From: an uncultured Tateyamaria sp.
GTDB lineage: Bacteria > Pseudomonadota > Alphaproteobacteria > Rhodobacterales > Rhodobacteraceae
DNA length: 64,000 nucleotides
Assembly: GCF_947494755.1 (NCBI RefSeq)
Contig: NZ_CANLVZ010000019.1
Location: forward strand, 1-64,000
Direction of reading: 5' to 3'
Below are positions 9,911 to 19,848 of the stretch, one piece after another. Positions within the stretch are counted from its first letter, which is position 1, and each line of letters opens with the position of its first letter. The position numbers were made by a program, and so were the translations under genes. Below the pieces are notes generated by a model. It saw only the letters and a program-made list of their open reading frames with translations. It was not told the DNA's origin and did no database searches.

Positions 9911-10426
9911 CTAAAATAGCTCCAATCCAGAGGGTGGCGGATGCGGGGGCTTAACCTCGACTTCATGCATCCGGGTGTTGGTCAGTTTTTGCATCACCCG
10001 CCCGGTGGTCGGCCAAAAGCGCAGGCTGCGCGCTTGCGTGCCCCCCAGGGACTGCGTCACCAACGGGATCCGCTCTTGCGACAGATAGGAGACAGAAAAT
10101 TCAGCATTTTCGGCACCGATGTCAGACAGACCCGATATCATCCGGGCACCGCCAAAGACTTTGGCTTTCAACCGATCACGCCGCGCCCCAAGCTTGATCA
10201 GATCGTTGATCAAAACCTCCATTGCGTTTATCCCCGACAGCGTGCGCGCAGTGCTGCCACCGGTCCCATTGGCCAGCAATATATGGTTCATCCCTCCAAC
10301 CCTGACCGCGGTGTCCCACAAGCAGCACGCCACGCATGACCCGAGCAGCGTGGCGATCACAAGGTGATCAGTGACCCCGGTCGCATGCTCACCTTGGGCG
10401 ATATATATGCGATGTTCCGAGGTCAT
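9911..10426 (-). CDS. cheD: Chemoreceptor glutamine deamidase CheD
   Basis: LVIATLLGSCVACCLWDTAVRVGGMNHILL, KAKVFGGARM; ATGA overlap with cheB. Confidence 0.93.
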   Translation of the reverse strand: MTSEHRIYIAQGEHATGVTDHLVIATLLGSCVACCLWDTAVRVGGMNHILLANGTGGSTARTLSGINAMEVLINDLIKLGARRDRLKAKVFGGARMISGLSDIGAENAEFSVSYLSQERIPLVTQSLGGTQARSLRFWPTTGRVMQKLTNTRMHEVEVKPPHPPPSGLELF

Positions 10427-11499
10427 AAGGTCGCCTGACCCGCGCGTTTGCCCTGCATCCGCGACAGGATTTCGGCACCGATGGTGTCGATATCGGCCTC
10501 GGCCTCTGATGCGTCCAGCGCGAGCGCGGCCCCGGGCATGCCGTAGATGACGCAGCTGTTTTGGGATTGGCCCATTGTGCGCGCGCCATTGCGACGCAGC
10601 GCCAACATGCCCTTGGCGCCATCACTGCCGAGCCCGGTCAACAGCAGAGCGCCCACCTGAGGCGCCCATGTCGTTGAGGATGCGAAAAGAACGTCGATAG
10701 ATGGGCAAAATCTATGCGCGTTGTCCCGCGCAATTTCCTGGATGTGCCAGGCGTTGCTGTGCCATGTGACACATGTCTGAACGTCAAAGGACGGCGCGAT
10801 GCGGATGTCGCCCGGTGCCAGCTGCATGCGACTGCGTGTGAAATCAACGCGGTGCGGTCCAAGCCGGTCAAGCCGTCGCACGAAACTCTCGAGAAAGCTT
10901 TGCGGCATATGCTGAGCGATCACGATGGGGGGGATGTCATCGGGCAGCCGCGCAAGCAGCCGCTCGATCGCGGTGACCCCGCCGGTCGATGCACCGATCA
11001 ACAGGATCTTGTTATGATATGCGCTCTGATCTGCGTCATGTCCGTTTTGGGCATGACCGTGCGCGGCTGCAAAAACGCTGTCACACAGAGCCGCCATAGA
11101 CTCTGGTGTCGGCAGCGTCGGTTTTGGCACGCAAGCCACAGCCCCTATCGCCAATGCGCGCCTGACCAATGCACTGTCGGGACTGACGGCTGAGGCCAAC
11201 ATAACCACCGGCATGGGCCGCAGTCTCATCAGGTGTGCCAGAAATTCGATACCGTTCATGCCCGGCATCTCGATGTCCAGGGTCAGCACATCCGGGTTTG
11301 TCGCCTTGATGACGGCGCGCGCCTCGGTCGCTGAGCCAGCAACACCGACAAGGTCCAACCGTGGATCCTTGGACAGAACGCTGCGCAACCAGCGTTGCAT
11401 CGTGACTGAATCGTCCACGACGACCACGCGCACAGGTGCCTGATCAGAACCCCGCAGCCCCATCAGACAAAGCGCAAGCGCACGGCATATGCCGTGCAC
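10423..11499 (-). CDS. cheB: Protein-glutamate methylesterase CheB
   Basis: Receiver VVVVDDSVTMQRWL, LTLDIEMPGMNG; catalytic LLIGASTGGVTAIERLL, IAQHMPQ, LLTGLGSDGAKGM; true start may be MGLRGSDQAP. Confidence 0.94.
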   Translation of the reverse strand: MHGICRALALCLMGLRGSDQAPVRVVVVDDSVTMQRWLRSVLSKDPRLDLVGVAGSATEARAVIKATNPDVLTLDIEMPGMNGIEFLAHLMRLRPMPVVMLASAVSPDSALVRRALAIGAVACVPKPTLPTPESMAALCDSVFAAAHGHAQNGHDADQSAYHNKILLIGASTGGVTAIERLLARLPDDIPPIVIAQHMPQSFLESFVRRLDRLGPHRVDFTRSRMQLAPGDIRIAPSFDVQTCVTWHSNAWHIQEIARDNAHRFCPSIDVLFASSTTWAPQVGALLLTGLGSDGAKGMLALRRNGARTMGQSQNSCVIYGMPGAALALDASEAEADIDTIGAEILSRMQGKRAGQATL

Positions 11500-11652
11500 G
11501 ACTGCATCTGTTTGCTTGCCCGATTACGTGGCCACACCATCAACTTTGCCTGCGAAAGCCCTGTTTCCCCAAGGCACTCTATCGCTGCAAGTGTGAAGGC
11601 TACCTTAATCGCAGGGGCCAACCGCGCATAGGGGAGCGGTTGACCCTGATTG

Positions 11653-12207
11653 TCAGGCCCCGACGGCTTTCATAAACCGATCCTTGATCACGACCGGGTC
11701 CATGGTGATCACCGGCAGTTTGATGTTGCCGCTGTCGCATTTCACCACAATCACCGTCATCTTCTTGCTGTCGATCGCCGCCTGCAGCACCTCACCTGTG
11801 TCCACATCCTGACACGTCACCACATTCTCGCACCCACAGGCCGCCGCGACCGCTTCGAGCTTGGTCTTTTTGCCCGCATAGGTCGGCTGATCCCCCGTCG
11901 AGCCGTAAGAGCCATTGTCGATGATCATCAGGATGTAATTGTCGGCCACGTTGTTGGCGATGGTCGGCAAGGTCCCCAGATTGGTCAGAACCGAACCATC
12001 CCCGTCAATGGAAATCACCGTCTTATCCTGGGCCAGCGCCAGCCCCAGACCGATGGAGGACGACAGGCCCATCGTTCCGAGCATGTAGAAATTCGTGGGT
12101 TGATCGTCGATCATGTGCAGCTCCTGGCTGGGCAGACCGATATTGCACACGACCAGATGGTCACGCAGGATGGGCGCGATTTCGCGCAGGATTTCAGAAC
12201 GGATCAT
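11653..12207 (-). CDS. comE: Sulfopyruvate decarboxylase beta subunit (ComE)
   Basis: ThPP-binding half: VISIDGDGSVLTNLGTLPTIANNVADNYILMIIDNGSYGSTGDQPTYAGKKTKLEAVA; ATGA overlap with comD. Confidence 0.85.
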   Translation of the reverse strand: MIRSEILREIAPILRDHLVVCNIGLPSQELHMIDDQPTNFYMLGTMGLSSSIGLGLALAQDKTVISIDGDGSVLTNLGTLPTIANNVADNYILMIIDNGSYGSTGDQPTYAGKKTKLEAVAAACGCENVVTCQDVDTGEVLQAAIDSKKMTVIVVKCDSGNIKLPVITMDPVVIKDRFMKAVGA

Positions 12208-12710
12208 TGGTCGCCATAGCCTCCCCAAAAGTTGGCATCCGTCAGGATCGCCACGGGTTTGTTGCACATGAAGGTGTATTTCAGGATCATATCCAGCTCG
12301 TCCACATCGGACTGTTTGTGGAAGTGATAGGTGGGGATGTTCATCTGGGCCAGAAGCGCCTTGGTGTGCACGGCCATTTCGACCTGACAGGCGACGGGTT
12401 CGCGCAGCTCGCCGCGGTAGGAAATCAGCATGGGAAGCGGCATCCGGTAGTACTGGATCAGCGTGGCCAGGGTGTTGATGGTGACCCCGATGGCGGTGTT
12501 CTGCATGATGATGGCCGGGCGTTTGCCGCCCATCCAGGCACCGGCACACAGGCCCATGCCCTCGTCTTCCTTGTTGGAGGGGATATGGAAAATCTCGTCC
12601 CGCGCCTCGATCTCGTCAATGACCCCGGCCAGTTGCTTGCACGGCACGGTCGTCACAAACGAGACGCCATTGGCTACCAGATCGTCCGTGATCTTCTTGT
12701 CTATGTTCAT
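12204..12710 (-). CDS. comD: Sulfopyruvate decarboxylase alpha subunit (ComD)
   Basis: FVTTVPCKQLAGVIDEIE, HIPSNKEDEGMGLCAGAWMGGKRPAIIMQNTAIGVTINTLATL. Confidence 0.85.
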   Translation of the reverse strand: MNIDKKITDDLVANGVSFVTTVPCKQLAGVIDEIEARDEIFHIPSNKEDEGMGLCAGAWMGGKRPAIIMQNTAIGVTINTLATLIQYYRMPLPMLISYRGELREPVACQVEMAVHTKALLAQMNIPTYHFHKQSDVDELDMILKYTFMCNKPVAILTDANFWGGYGDQ

Positions 12711-12750
12711 GATTTTTCGAAACCTTCCTTGGATTTGAGATGCGACATCT

Positions 12751-13164
12751 TTACTGCGATGCGCGTTGTACATGGACGGCGCAACCGGCTTGGCGCACCA
12801 CGCGAGAGGCGGTCGAGCCGAGGAAACAATCGGACAGCCCCGGTTTGTGAGAGCCGATCAAGATGCCGTCGATGTCGTTGGCATTTGCATAATCGATCAT
12901 GGTCCGGGCCGAGTGCCCCTTGACCATGCAGGGTGTGACGCCCGCTTGATCCGCCAGCTTTTCGGCAAGGTCGGTGCGCACCTTTTCAAACCCGGTCGCC
13001 ACTGTTGCTTCGTCCAGATAGGCGCTGACAGAGCCTTGCGGGGCCTCGTGAACGTGCAAGGCGATGATCTCGGCCCCACTGCCGCGCAGGGCGTTCTCAA
13101 TCTCGAGCGTGTGGATCGACACGCCATGATCCAGCGCCATTGGAACGAGGATTTTAGTGTACAT
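12751..13164 (-). CDS. Universal stress protein (UspA family)
   Basis: MYTKILVPMALDHG, DGILIGSHKPGLSDCFLGSTASRVVRQAGCAVHV. Confidence 0.88.
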   Translation of the reverse strand: MYTKILVPMALDHGVSIHTLEIENALRGSGAEIIALHVHEAPQGSVSAYLDEATVATGFEKVRTDLAEKLADQAGVTPCMVKGHSARTMIDYANANDIDGILIGSHKPGLSDCFLGSTASRVVRQAGCAVHVQRASQ

Positions 13165-13194
13165 GACCTGTCTCCAATTCCGTCGCTGTTTGTG

Positions 13195-14175
13195 TCATGC
13201 CCACGGATCCAGAACGATCTTGGGCGCAGCAACGGTGCCTGCCCGCAGGTCGGCAAAGGCTTGCGGCGCTGCGTCAAGGCTGCGCTGTTCGATCCAGTCG
13301 AGCGGGCCGAGCGCGCCATCAAAGATCGCGCTGCAGGTATCGCGGAAATCCCGCGGCGTGTAGGTATACGTGCCGATGAACGTGATTTCCTGCAAGGTCA
13401 TGCGGCGAATATCGAGACCGCCCATGTCCTCGCCCAGACCGATATGCACGATGACGCCGCCCGGGGCGCAGCGCGCAGAGGCTAGCGACCGCGTCGCTGC
13501 ATAACCCACCGCATCGATGACCATGGCATATGTACCGTCGCTTTGTGCAACGGCGCGCTGGTCGCACTGGTCTGTCAGGAAGGCGCGGCGCACCTCGTTG
13601 GGTTCGGCGATCGTAACATCCTCGATGCCTTGCGCCCTCAGCGCAAGCGCAGCGGCCAACCCGATGGCCCCGCCCCCGATCACCAGCGCATTTGCACCAA
13701 GCGCATGGTCCAGCGTTTCGAGCCCCAGTCGCACCGAATGCCAACTGACGGCAAGCGGTTCGGCCAGCGCCGCCTTTTCCAGCGGCACATGATCGGGCAC
13801 CACGACAAGGTTGTCATCCGCCATCGCCACATATTGCGCAAAGGCCCCTTCGCGCGGCGGCATGGAGATGATCAGACGCTCCGGGCACAAGTTTGAGCGC
13901 TCCGCGCGGCAAGCCGGGCAAGTGCCGCAACTGACCAGCGGATTGATCGTGACGCGGGTGCCGTCCCGGTGCCCGCCCTCAATGATACCCGCCGCTTCGT
14001 GGCCAAGGATCAGCGGCGCGGGGCGGCGCGCGTCATGGCCCAGATAGGCATGCATGTCCGACCCGCAAATCCCCGAGGCCGTGATGCGGACCAAGGACTG
14101 CCCGGGCCCGACTTCGGGGTTTGGCACGTCGCGGACGTGCAGCGTTTCGACCCCTTCATAGACCAATGCTCTCAT
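13195..14175 (-). CDS. hpsP: Zn-dependent alcohol dehydrogenase, probable HpsP-type sulfopropanediol dehydrogenase
   Basis: MDR-family motifs GICGSDMHAYLG, LILGHEAAG, NPLVSCGTCPACRAERSNLCP; operon context with hpsN/hpsO. Confidence 0.7.
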   Translation of the reverse strand: MRALVYEGVETLHVRDVPNPEVGPGQSLVRITASGICGSDMHAYLGHDARRPAPLILGHEAAGIIEGGHRDGTRVTINPLVSCGTCPACRAERSNLCPERLIISMPPREGAFAQYVAMADDNLVVVPDHVPLEKAALAEPLAVSWHSVRLGLETLDHALGANALVIGGGAIGLAAALALRAQGIEDVTIAEPNEVRRAFLTDQCDQRAVAQSDGTYAMVIDAVGYAATRSLASARCAPGGVIVHIGLGEDMGGLDIRRMTLQEITFIGTYTYTPRDFRDTCSAIFDGALGPLDWIEQRSLDAAPQAFADLRAGTVAAPKIVLDPWA

Positions 14176-14933
14176 TTCGCCGTGAACCCTCCGTCAACCA
14201 TCAGCGTCTGACCGGTAACATAGCCAGACGCATCCGAGCACAAGAACAGCATTGGGCCGTCTATATCTTCAAGCCGCCCGTTGCGTCCCATGCAGGTTTG
14301 GGCTGCATTGCGCTTGGCCCGTTCTGGATCCGAAAACACCGCTTGGGTCAATTCGGTTGGGAAAAAGCCAGGGCCGATGGCGTTGGCGGTGATCCCGTGG
14401 GGTGACCATGCTTCGGCCATGGCGCGGGTCAACTGAGCGATACCGGCCTTGGTCGTGCCATAGGCAATCCCGCCCGGAAAGGCGCGGGTTGTCTGCAGCG
14501 AGGCAAAATTCACGATGCGCCCCCACCCCTTGGCTTTCATCGCGGGCACGAGGGCCTGGGTCAGGAAAAACGGGGCCGAGATGTTGAGAGCCAGCGTTTG
14601 GTCCCACCCCTCGGATGTCACCTCATCCGCAGTCTGGCGTGTATTGATGCCCGCCGCATGCACGATGATGTCAGGGCTGCCGAAGGGTGCAGCGATGGCT
14701 GATACGACCTCGGTCACCGCATCGCGCAAGGCAACATCCGCCACAACCGCCGCTGCGTTTGCGCCAATCTCGGCCGTCAACGCGTCCAGATCATCCGTCC
14801 GCCGGGCCACGCCTACAACTTGCGCCCCGGCTGCGGCCAAGGCCACTGCCGCACGTCGCCCGAGGCCGGAGCTGGCCCCGGTGACACAGGCTACACGGCC
14901 CGTCAGGTCAAAGAGATCACGTGGGTCAGCCAT
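14172..14933 (-). CDS. hpsO: Short-chain dehydrogenase, probable HpsO-type sulfopropanediol dehydrogenase
   Basis: VACVTGASSGLGRRAAVAL, IVHAAGIN, YGTTKAGIAQLTRAMA, TGQTLMVDGGF; operon context. Confidence 0.7.
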   Translation of the reverse strand: MADPRDLFDLTGRVACVTGASSGLGRRAAVALAAAGAQVVGVARRTDDLDALTAEIGANAAAVVADVALRDAVTEVVSAIAAPFGSPDIIVHAAGINTRQTADEVTSEGWDQTLALNISAPFFLTQALVPAMKAKGWGRIVNFASLQTTRAFPGGIAYGTTKAGIAQLTRAMAEAWSPHGITANAIGPGFFPTELTQAVFSDPERAKRNAAQTCMGRNGRLEDIDGPMLFLCSDASGYVTGQTLMVDGGFTAK

Positions 14934-16233
14934 CAGCGGACAGGTCGAAATTCTCACCGGGGAAATATTTGGCCAACCGCACATCAGCGGCACGCGCATG
15001 CCCTTCCATCCCCTCGAGCCGCGAGATGCGCGCGGTGGCTTCTGCCACGGGTTTTGACCCTTCGCGCGTGGCGCGCTGCCATGTGACGATCTTCATGTAC
15101 TTGTGCACGGACAGCCCACCGGTATAGCCCGCCGCCCCCGAGGTCGGCAGCACGTGGTTGGTGCCCGACGCCTTGTCGCCATAGGACACGGTCGTTTCCT
15201 CGCCCAGGAACAGCGAGCCATAGCAAGTCAGCCGGTCCAGCCACCACTCCAGATCATCGGCCTGCACGGTGAGGTGTTCGGGGGCGTATTCGTCCGAGCA
15301 GGCGGCCATCTCTTCGCGGTCCGCACAGACGATCACCTCCGCATAGTCGCGCCATGCGGCAAAGGCGTTTTCGCGGTTCAAGTCCGGCAGATCGTCGATC
15401 AGTCCCGGCACCAGCCCCATGACCGTTTCGGCCAGCGCCTGATCATCCGTGACCAGCCAGACGGGCGAGTTGTAGCCGTGTTCGGCCTGCGAGACCAAAT
15501 CCGTCGCCACGATCAGCGGATCGGCAGTCTTGTCCGCCAGAACAAGACTGTCGGTAGGTCCGGCAATCATGTCGATGCCGACGCGACCGAACAGGATACG
15601 CTTGGCTTCGGCCACGAACTGGTTGCCAGGCCCCACCAGAATATTCGCCTTGGGCAGTCCGAACAGACCAAAGGTCATCGCCGCAACACCCTGTACACCG
15701 CCCATCGCGAGGATCTTGTCCGCCCCGCAGATATGGGCTGCATAGACGATGGCCGGGGCCACACCGACGCCCGGGCGCGGGGGCGAACATGCTGCGATAT
15801 GCTTGCAACCCGCCACCTTGGCCGTCGTCACGGTCATGATGGCCGACGCGATATGGCTGTAGCGCCCACCGGGCACGTAGCACCCTGCCGCATCCACCGG
15901 GATCGCCTTTTGACCAGCCATCAGGCCCGGCACGACCTCTACCTCGAAATTGGCGACAGTGCTTTTCTGGGCTTCGGCAAAGGTGCGCACATTCTGGTGG
16001 GCAAACTGGATATCGGCCTTGAGCTTGTCTGACACCTGCGCGCAGGCGGCCTCGATCTCGGCGGCACTCAGCACCACATTGCCCTCATAGCGATCAAACT
16101 TCGCCGCATAATCGAGTGCTGCGGCATCACCGCCCTTTTCGATATCCGAAAGAATGCCGGTGACAATCTCGCTCACGTCGGACGCGCCGGATTGGGCGGT
16201 GAGGGTTGCTTTCTTGAGGTATTGGCGTGCCAT
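14926..16233 (-). CDS. hpsN: HisD-like sulfopropanediol 3-dehydrogenase HpsN
   Basis: Histidinol-dehydrogenase fold: AGCYVPGGRYSHIASAIMTVTTAKVAGC, ILVGPGNQFVAEAKRILFGRVGIDMIAGPTDSLV, YAPEHLTV; no his genes nearby, adjacent SDR/ADH/comDE. Confidence 0.82.
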   Translation of the reverse strand: MARQYLKKATLTAQSGASDVSEIVTGILSDIEKGGDAAALDYAAKFDRYEGNVVLSAAEIEAACAQVSDKLKADIQFAHQNVRTFAEAQKSTVANFEVEVVPGLMAGQKAIPVDAAGCYVPGGRYSHIASAIMTVTTAKVAGCKHIAACSPPRPGVGVAPAIVYAAHICGADKILAMGGVQGVAAMTFGLFGLPKANILVGPGNQFVAEAKRILFGRVGIDMIAGPTDSLVLADKTADPLIVATDLVSQAEHGYNSPVWLVTDDQALAETVMGLVPGLIDDLPDLNRENAFAAWRDYAEVIVCADREEMAACSDEYAPEHLTVQADDLEWWLDRLTCYGSLFLGEETTVSYGDKASGTNHVLPTSGAAGYTGGLSVHKYMKIVTWQRATREGSKPVAEATARISRLEGMEGHARAADVRLAKYFPGENFDLSADG

Positions 16234-16571
16234 AAATGATCAAATCCCTAAACTGTACGGGGGCATAGGCCGAACCGGCCCCATGCGTTGACCTTAGGTA
16301 CGCGCGCGGGCGTGCTGCGCGCAAGCGGCATGCGGCGTGGAAAGATCGGCTTTGAAAACAATCGATCCGATTTTTGTGTTTTTGAAATGTGCGTGCGGCA
16401 TTGGCGTACTTTTCGTCAACACTGCGCACGTCGGAAATATCAACGTGGCCTGCGAAGCGTCGCGATGCCTATGAACCGTTCCAGCGACAGGGGGTGGCGA
16501 CGCGGTTCGAACAAGGGTCGAACCCGAGCCATCGTGCTCAAGTCGCCGGAGGCAATAGCGCAATCAGAAAG

Positions 16572-16661
16572 TGGCGGACAGACAGGGATTCGAACCCTGG
16601 AGACGGTCTCCCGCCTACACACTTTCCAGGCGTGCGCCTTCGACCACTCGGCCACCTGTCC
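16572..16661 (-). tRNA. tRNA-Ser (anticodon GGA)
   Basis: GGACAGGTGGCCGAGTGGTCGAAGGCGCACGCCTGGAAAGTGTGTAGGCGGGAGACCGTCTCCAGGGTTCGAATCCCTGTCTGTCCGCCA; CCA encoded. Confidence 0.95.
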
Positions 16662-16732
16662 GTTGACGCGTCTCTATCCAATTGTCGTGGTCAAATGCAA
16701 GCCGCAAGATGAAAGAAAACCTCGGCGTGATC

Positions 16733-17452
16733 TCAGCTGTCCAGATGCAGATAGATGCGACGGTTCATCCGGCCCTTCTTTTCGATCTTGCCGATGCGCA
16801 GCGCGCCGATTTCGCCGGTGCGTGCCACATGGGTGCCGCCGCAAGGTTGCAGGTCGATCACGTCGTCGCCGTCCCCGATCCGCACAAGACGGATGCGCCC
16901 TGCATTGCGCGGGGGCTGCACAGACAGGGTTTTGACCATGCCGGGGTTGGCGTCGAGATCGGCTCCGGTGATCCAGTCTTCGCTGACCCGCAGATCGGCG
17001 GCGACATATCCGTTCAACATCTCTTCGAGTGCGTCGCGGTCTTCGGGGGCGTGTTCCATATCGAAATCGAGCCGCCCGCGCGTCGCCCCGATCGAGCCGC
17101 CCGTCACCCCAAAGGGCACAGCGACCGACAACAAATGCAGCGCGCTGTGCACCCGCATGTGCCCAAAGCGGCGATCCCAGTCGAGCACCTGTTCGACCTC
17201 CGCCCCAATCGGCGGCAGGGCACGTGGTTCGGAGGGCACCAATATGATCGCCTCGCCGTCGCCCTTGATGGTTGTGGCGATGCCCATGTCAGCCCCATCC
17301 CACCGCAGCGCACCGCTGTCGCCGGGTTGGCCGCCGCCCGTGGGGTAAAAGATGCTTTGATCCAGCACGATCCCGCCCTCAGTGGTGTGGGCCGTCACAG
17401 TGGCAGACGCCTCGCGCAGATAGGCGTCCTGTCGAAACAGCATATCGGTCAT
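16733..17452 (-). CDS. Alanyl-tRNA editing protein (AlaX-like)
   Basis: FYPTGGGQPGDSG, HMRVHSALHLLS, DLQPCGGTHVARTGEIG. Confidence 0.9.
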   Translation of the reverse strand: MTDMLFRQDAYLREASATVTAHTTEGGIVLDQSIFYPTGGGQPGDSGALRWDGADMGIATTIKGDGEAIILVPSEPRALPPIGAEVEQVLDWDRRFGHMRVHSALHLLSVAVPFGVTGGSIGATRGRLDFDMEHAPEDRDALEEMLNGYVAADLRVSEDWITGADLDANPGMVKTLSVQPPRNAGRIRLVRIGDGDDVIDLQPCGGTHVARTGEIGALRIGKIEKKGRMNRRIYLHLDS

Positions 17453-19848
17453 CGCCCGTCTCCGTCCGTGTCCATGTCGCCGTCGGTGGGCGTCATGATC
17501 TCGGGCTCTGCCGCCGGTTCGGCGCCTTGCGAGCCGCGTGCATCGCGGGGGTGCAGCGTTTCGGGATTGCGCAGCCAGACGTCGCGTTGCGCGAAGGGGA
17601 TTTCGATATCCTCTTCGATAAAGCGCGCGGCGATCTGGTGGTTGATCTCGTTCTTGACGGCCAGCATCCAGTTCACATCGCGCAGGATCATGCGGATTTC
17701 AAAGTCGAGACTGTCCGCCCCGAAACCCATGAAAAGGGCCTGCGGGGCCGGGTTGGCCAGCGCCATGGGATGAGCATCGGCGATTTCCTTGAGGATGCGT
17801 TCCACGCGGCGGGTATCGGTGCCATAGGCGACGCCGACCGGCACGATGACCCGCCCGATCGTGTTGCCCCGCGTGTAGTTCGTGACCGTCCCCGAAATGA
17901 GATCGGCGTTGGGCACGATGACGTCCGTGCGATCAAACGTCTCGATCCGGGTTGAGCGGACAGAGATCGAGCGGACGTAGCCCATCTGTCCCCCCACCTC
18001 GATCCAGTCCCCTTCGGCGATGGGCCGTTCGATCAGCAGGATGATCCCGGACACGAAGTTCGACACCACCGTTTGCAGACCAAAGCCAATGCCGACGGAC
18101 AAGGCACCAGCCACAATCGCAAGGCTCGACAAATCAATGCCCGCAGCGGTGATCGAGATGAGGGCCGCCAGAAAGATACCCACATAGCCAAGGCCCGAAA
18201 TGATGGCCGTCTGCCCGCCGGGGTCGATTTTCGTCTTGGGCAGCACCGAGGTGCGCATGGCCCCCTGCACCGCGCGTGTCAGCAGATACCCCAAGGCAAA
18301 GACGATGATCAGCGTGAAAAAGCTGCCCGGTGAGATCGTCATGTCCCCCACCGTCAGGCCGCCACGGATCCGTGTCCACACTTCGGTCAAATCCGTGACC
18401 CGCGCGCCCCAGATCAGCGCCAGCAGCGGCAGAGCCATCAGCACCAGCACAAAGCTCGCCAAGGTGGGGATCAGGCTGTCGCGCGCGCCTTCGCCCGGTC
18501 GTACCGCCGCATAGACGTCGCGCAAGACGCCCTGCAACAACGCAACCGTCCCGATCAGCGCCAACGTCAGGATCGTGGGAAAGGTCAGGAATTGCGCCGC
18601 TGTGCCGTACCCGAACGCGGCCAGGATCGGTGCCAGAATGCCAACGGCAATGACGCCCTGGCCGAGCACCCCAAGGAAACGGGCGGAGAACTGGCGTTCG
18701 CCGGAAACCTCGTCAAGCGGCTCTCTGAGCGGGCGGCGCAGGAGCCAGCCCACCCGTGCCAGCAACAGCCCCGCGACAAGGATCAGCGGGAATTTGAGGA
18801 CCGCGTTGACGGCCATGTCGTAGCGGTCAAAGTCGCCAAACACATCCACGAGGATGAACAGGCCGAACACACCGCCCAGGATGCAGGTGTAGACACCCCC
18901 CTCGACCCGCCGCTCAGGTGGCAGGTGCAAGGGCGTGGGCACCGCATCGCTGCGTGGAAAAATGCGGCTGGCCAGCCAGAACGAATAGAACAACGTCAGC
19001 CCAATCGGCTCGAGCGTGTCGAGCAGCAATTGCCCGCGCGGGCCAAACAGCTGCGTGGCCCCAATGGCGCGCACAATTGCAAACAGGCCCAACATCGGCA
19101 GGATGATCTGCCCAAGGGAGACCACAAAACCCGCAACCCCCGCGCCCGAACGGTGATCGCCGCGCTGGATGCGCACGGCCAACAGCTCGGACCAATGACG
19201 CGACCGCGCCAGCAGTACGAGGCCGATGACCAGAAAGATGATGACAAGCGGCAGGTTGTCCTGCGCATTCGATCGGCGCGACGGATTTTTCCACGCTTGC
19301 CCAACCCCGGTGGTGACGGCCACCACGCTTTCGCCCAGATGGCGGGCCGCATCACCCCAGTTCGCAGGATTGACCGGCCACGGGCCCATGTCCAAAAGCT
19401 CTTCGGTCTGGCGTTGGCGCAGGATGTCGTCAATTTCGGTGATGATCCCGTTGGCCCGGCTAAACGCCTCCTCGGCGGTGCGGCGCGGCGTACTCAGTCG
19501 TTCAAGTTGCGCGTTGAGCTCTGCGCGACGGGCGGCGATTTCGGTGGCCTCCTCGGCCCCTTCCTCGGGTGCGGGGCCAAGCGAGGCGATCTGTTCGCGC
19601 AGCGTTTGCAGGCGGCTGTCATTGGCGTTGAGCTGGGTTTGGAACTGCTGGCGCCACATCGCGACTTCGGAGCGCAACTCGATCAGTGCCGCGTCCGACG
19701 CCTCGGCTGCTTCGACCGCCGCCTCGGCACGTGGGGCCACGTCGCGCCATGCCTCGTAGTCCGGTGTGTCCGATTGGGCGAGCGCCAGAACAGCCCAAAG
19801 GCCAAACACCAGCGCCGCGCACAAGCGCACCATAAAGCGTCGCAACAT
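17449..19848 (-). CDS. MscS-family mechanosensitive ion channel with DUF3772-like N-terminal region
   Basis: Signal peptide MLRRFMVRLCAALVFGLWAVLALAQS, multiple TMs, GALSVGIGFGLQTVVSNFVSGIILLIERPIAEGDWIEV. Confidence 0.9.
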   Translation of the reverse strand: MLRRFMVRLCAALVFGLWAVLALAQSDTPDYEAWRDVAPRAEAAVEAAEASDAALIELRSEVAMWRQQFQTQLNANDSRLQTLREQIASLGPAPEEGAEEATEIAARRAELNAQLERLSTPRRTAEEAFSRANGIITEIDDILRQRQTEELLDMGPWPVNPANWGDAARHLGESVVAVTTGVGQAWKNPSRRSNAQDNLPLVIIFLVIGLVLLARSRHWSELLAVRIQRGDHRSGAGVAGFVVSLGQIILPMLGLFAIVRAIGATQLFGPRGQLLLDTLEPIGLTLFYSFWLASRIFPRSDAVPTPLHLPPERRVEGGVYTCILGGVFGLFILVDVFGDFDRYDMAVNAVLKFPLILVAGLLLARVGWLLRRPLREPLDEVSGERQFSARFLGVLGQGVIAVGILAPILAAFGYGTAAQFLTFPTILTLALIGTVALLQGVLRDVYAAVRPGEGARDSLIPTLASFVLVLMALPLLALIWGARVTDLTEVWTRIRGGLTVGDMTISPGSFFTLIIVFALGYLLTRAVQGAMRTSVLPKTKIDPGGQTAIISGLGYVGIFLAALISITAAGIDLSSLAIVAGALSVGIGFGLQTVVSNFVSGIILLIERPIAEGDWIEVGGQMGYVRSISVRSTRIETFDRTDVIVPNADLISGTVTNYTRGNTIGRVIVPVGVAYGTDTRRVERILKEIADAHPMALANPAPQALFMGFGADSLDFEIRMILRDVNWMLAVKNEINHQIAARFIEEDIEIPFAQRDVWLRNPETLHPRDARGSQGAEPAAEPEIMTPTDGDMDTDGDGR

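Noticed and set aside
14926-16233. Annotating the HisD-like protein as histidinol dehydrogenase of histidine biosynthesis
   Set aside because: No his genes nearby, and it is operonic with SDR, ADH and sulfopyruvate decarboxylase genes; HpsN is the better reading.
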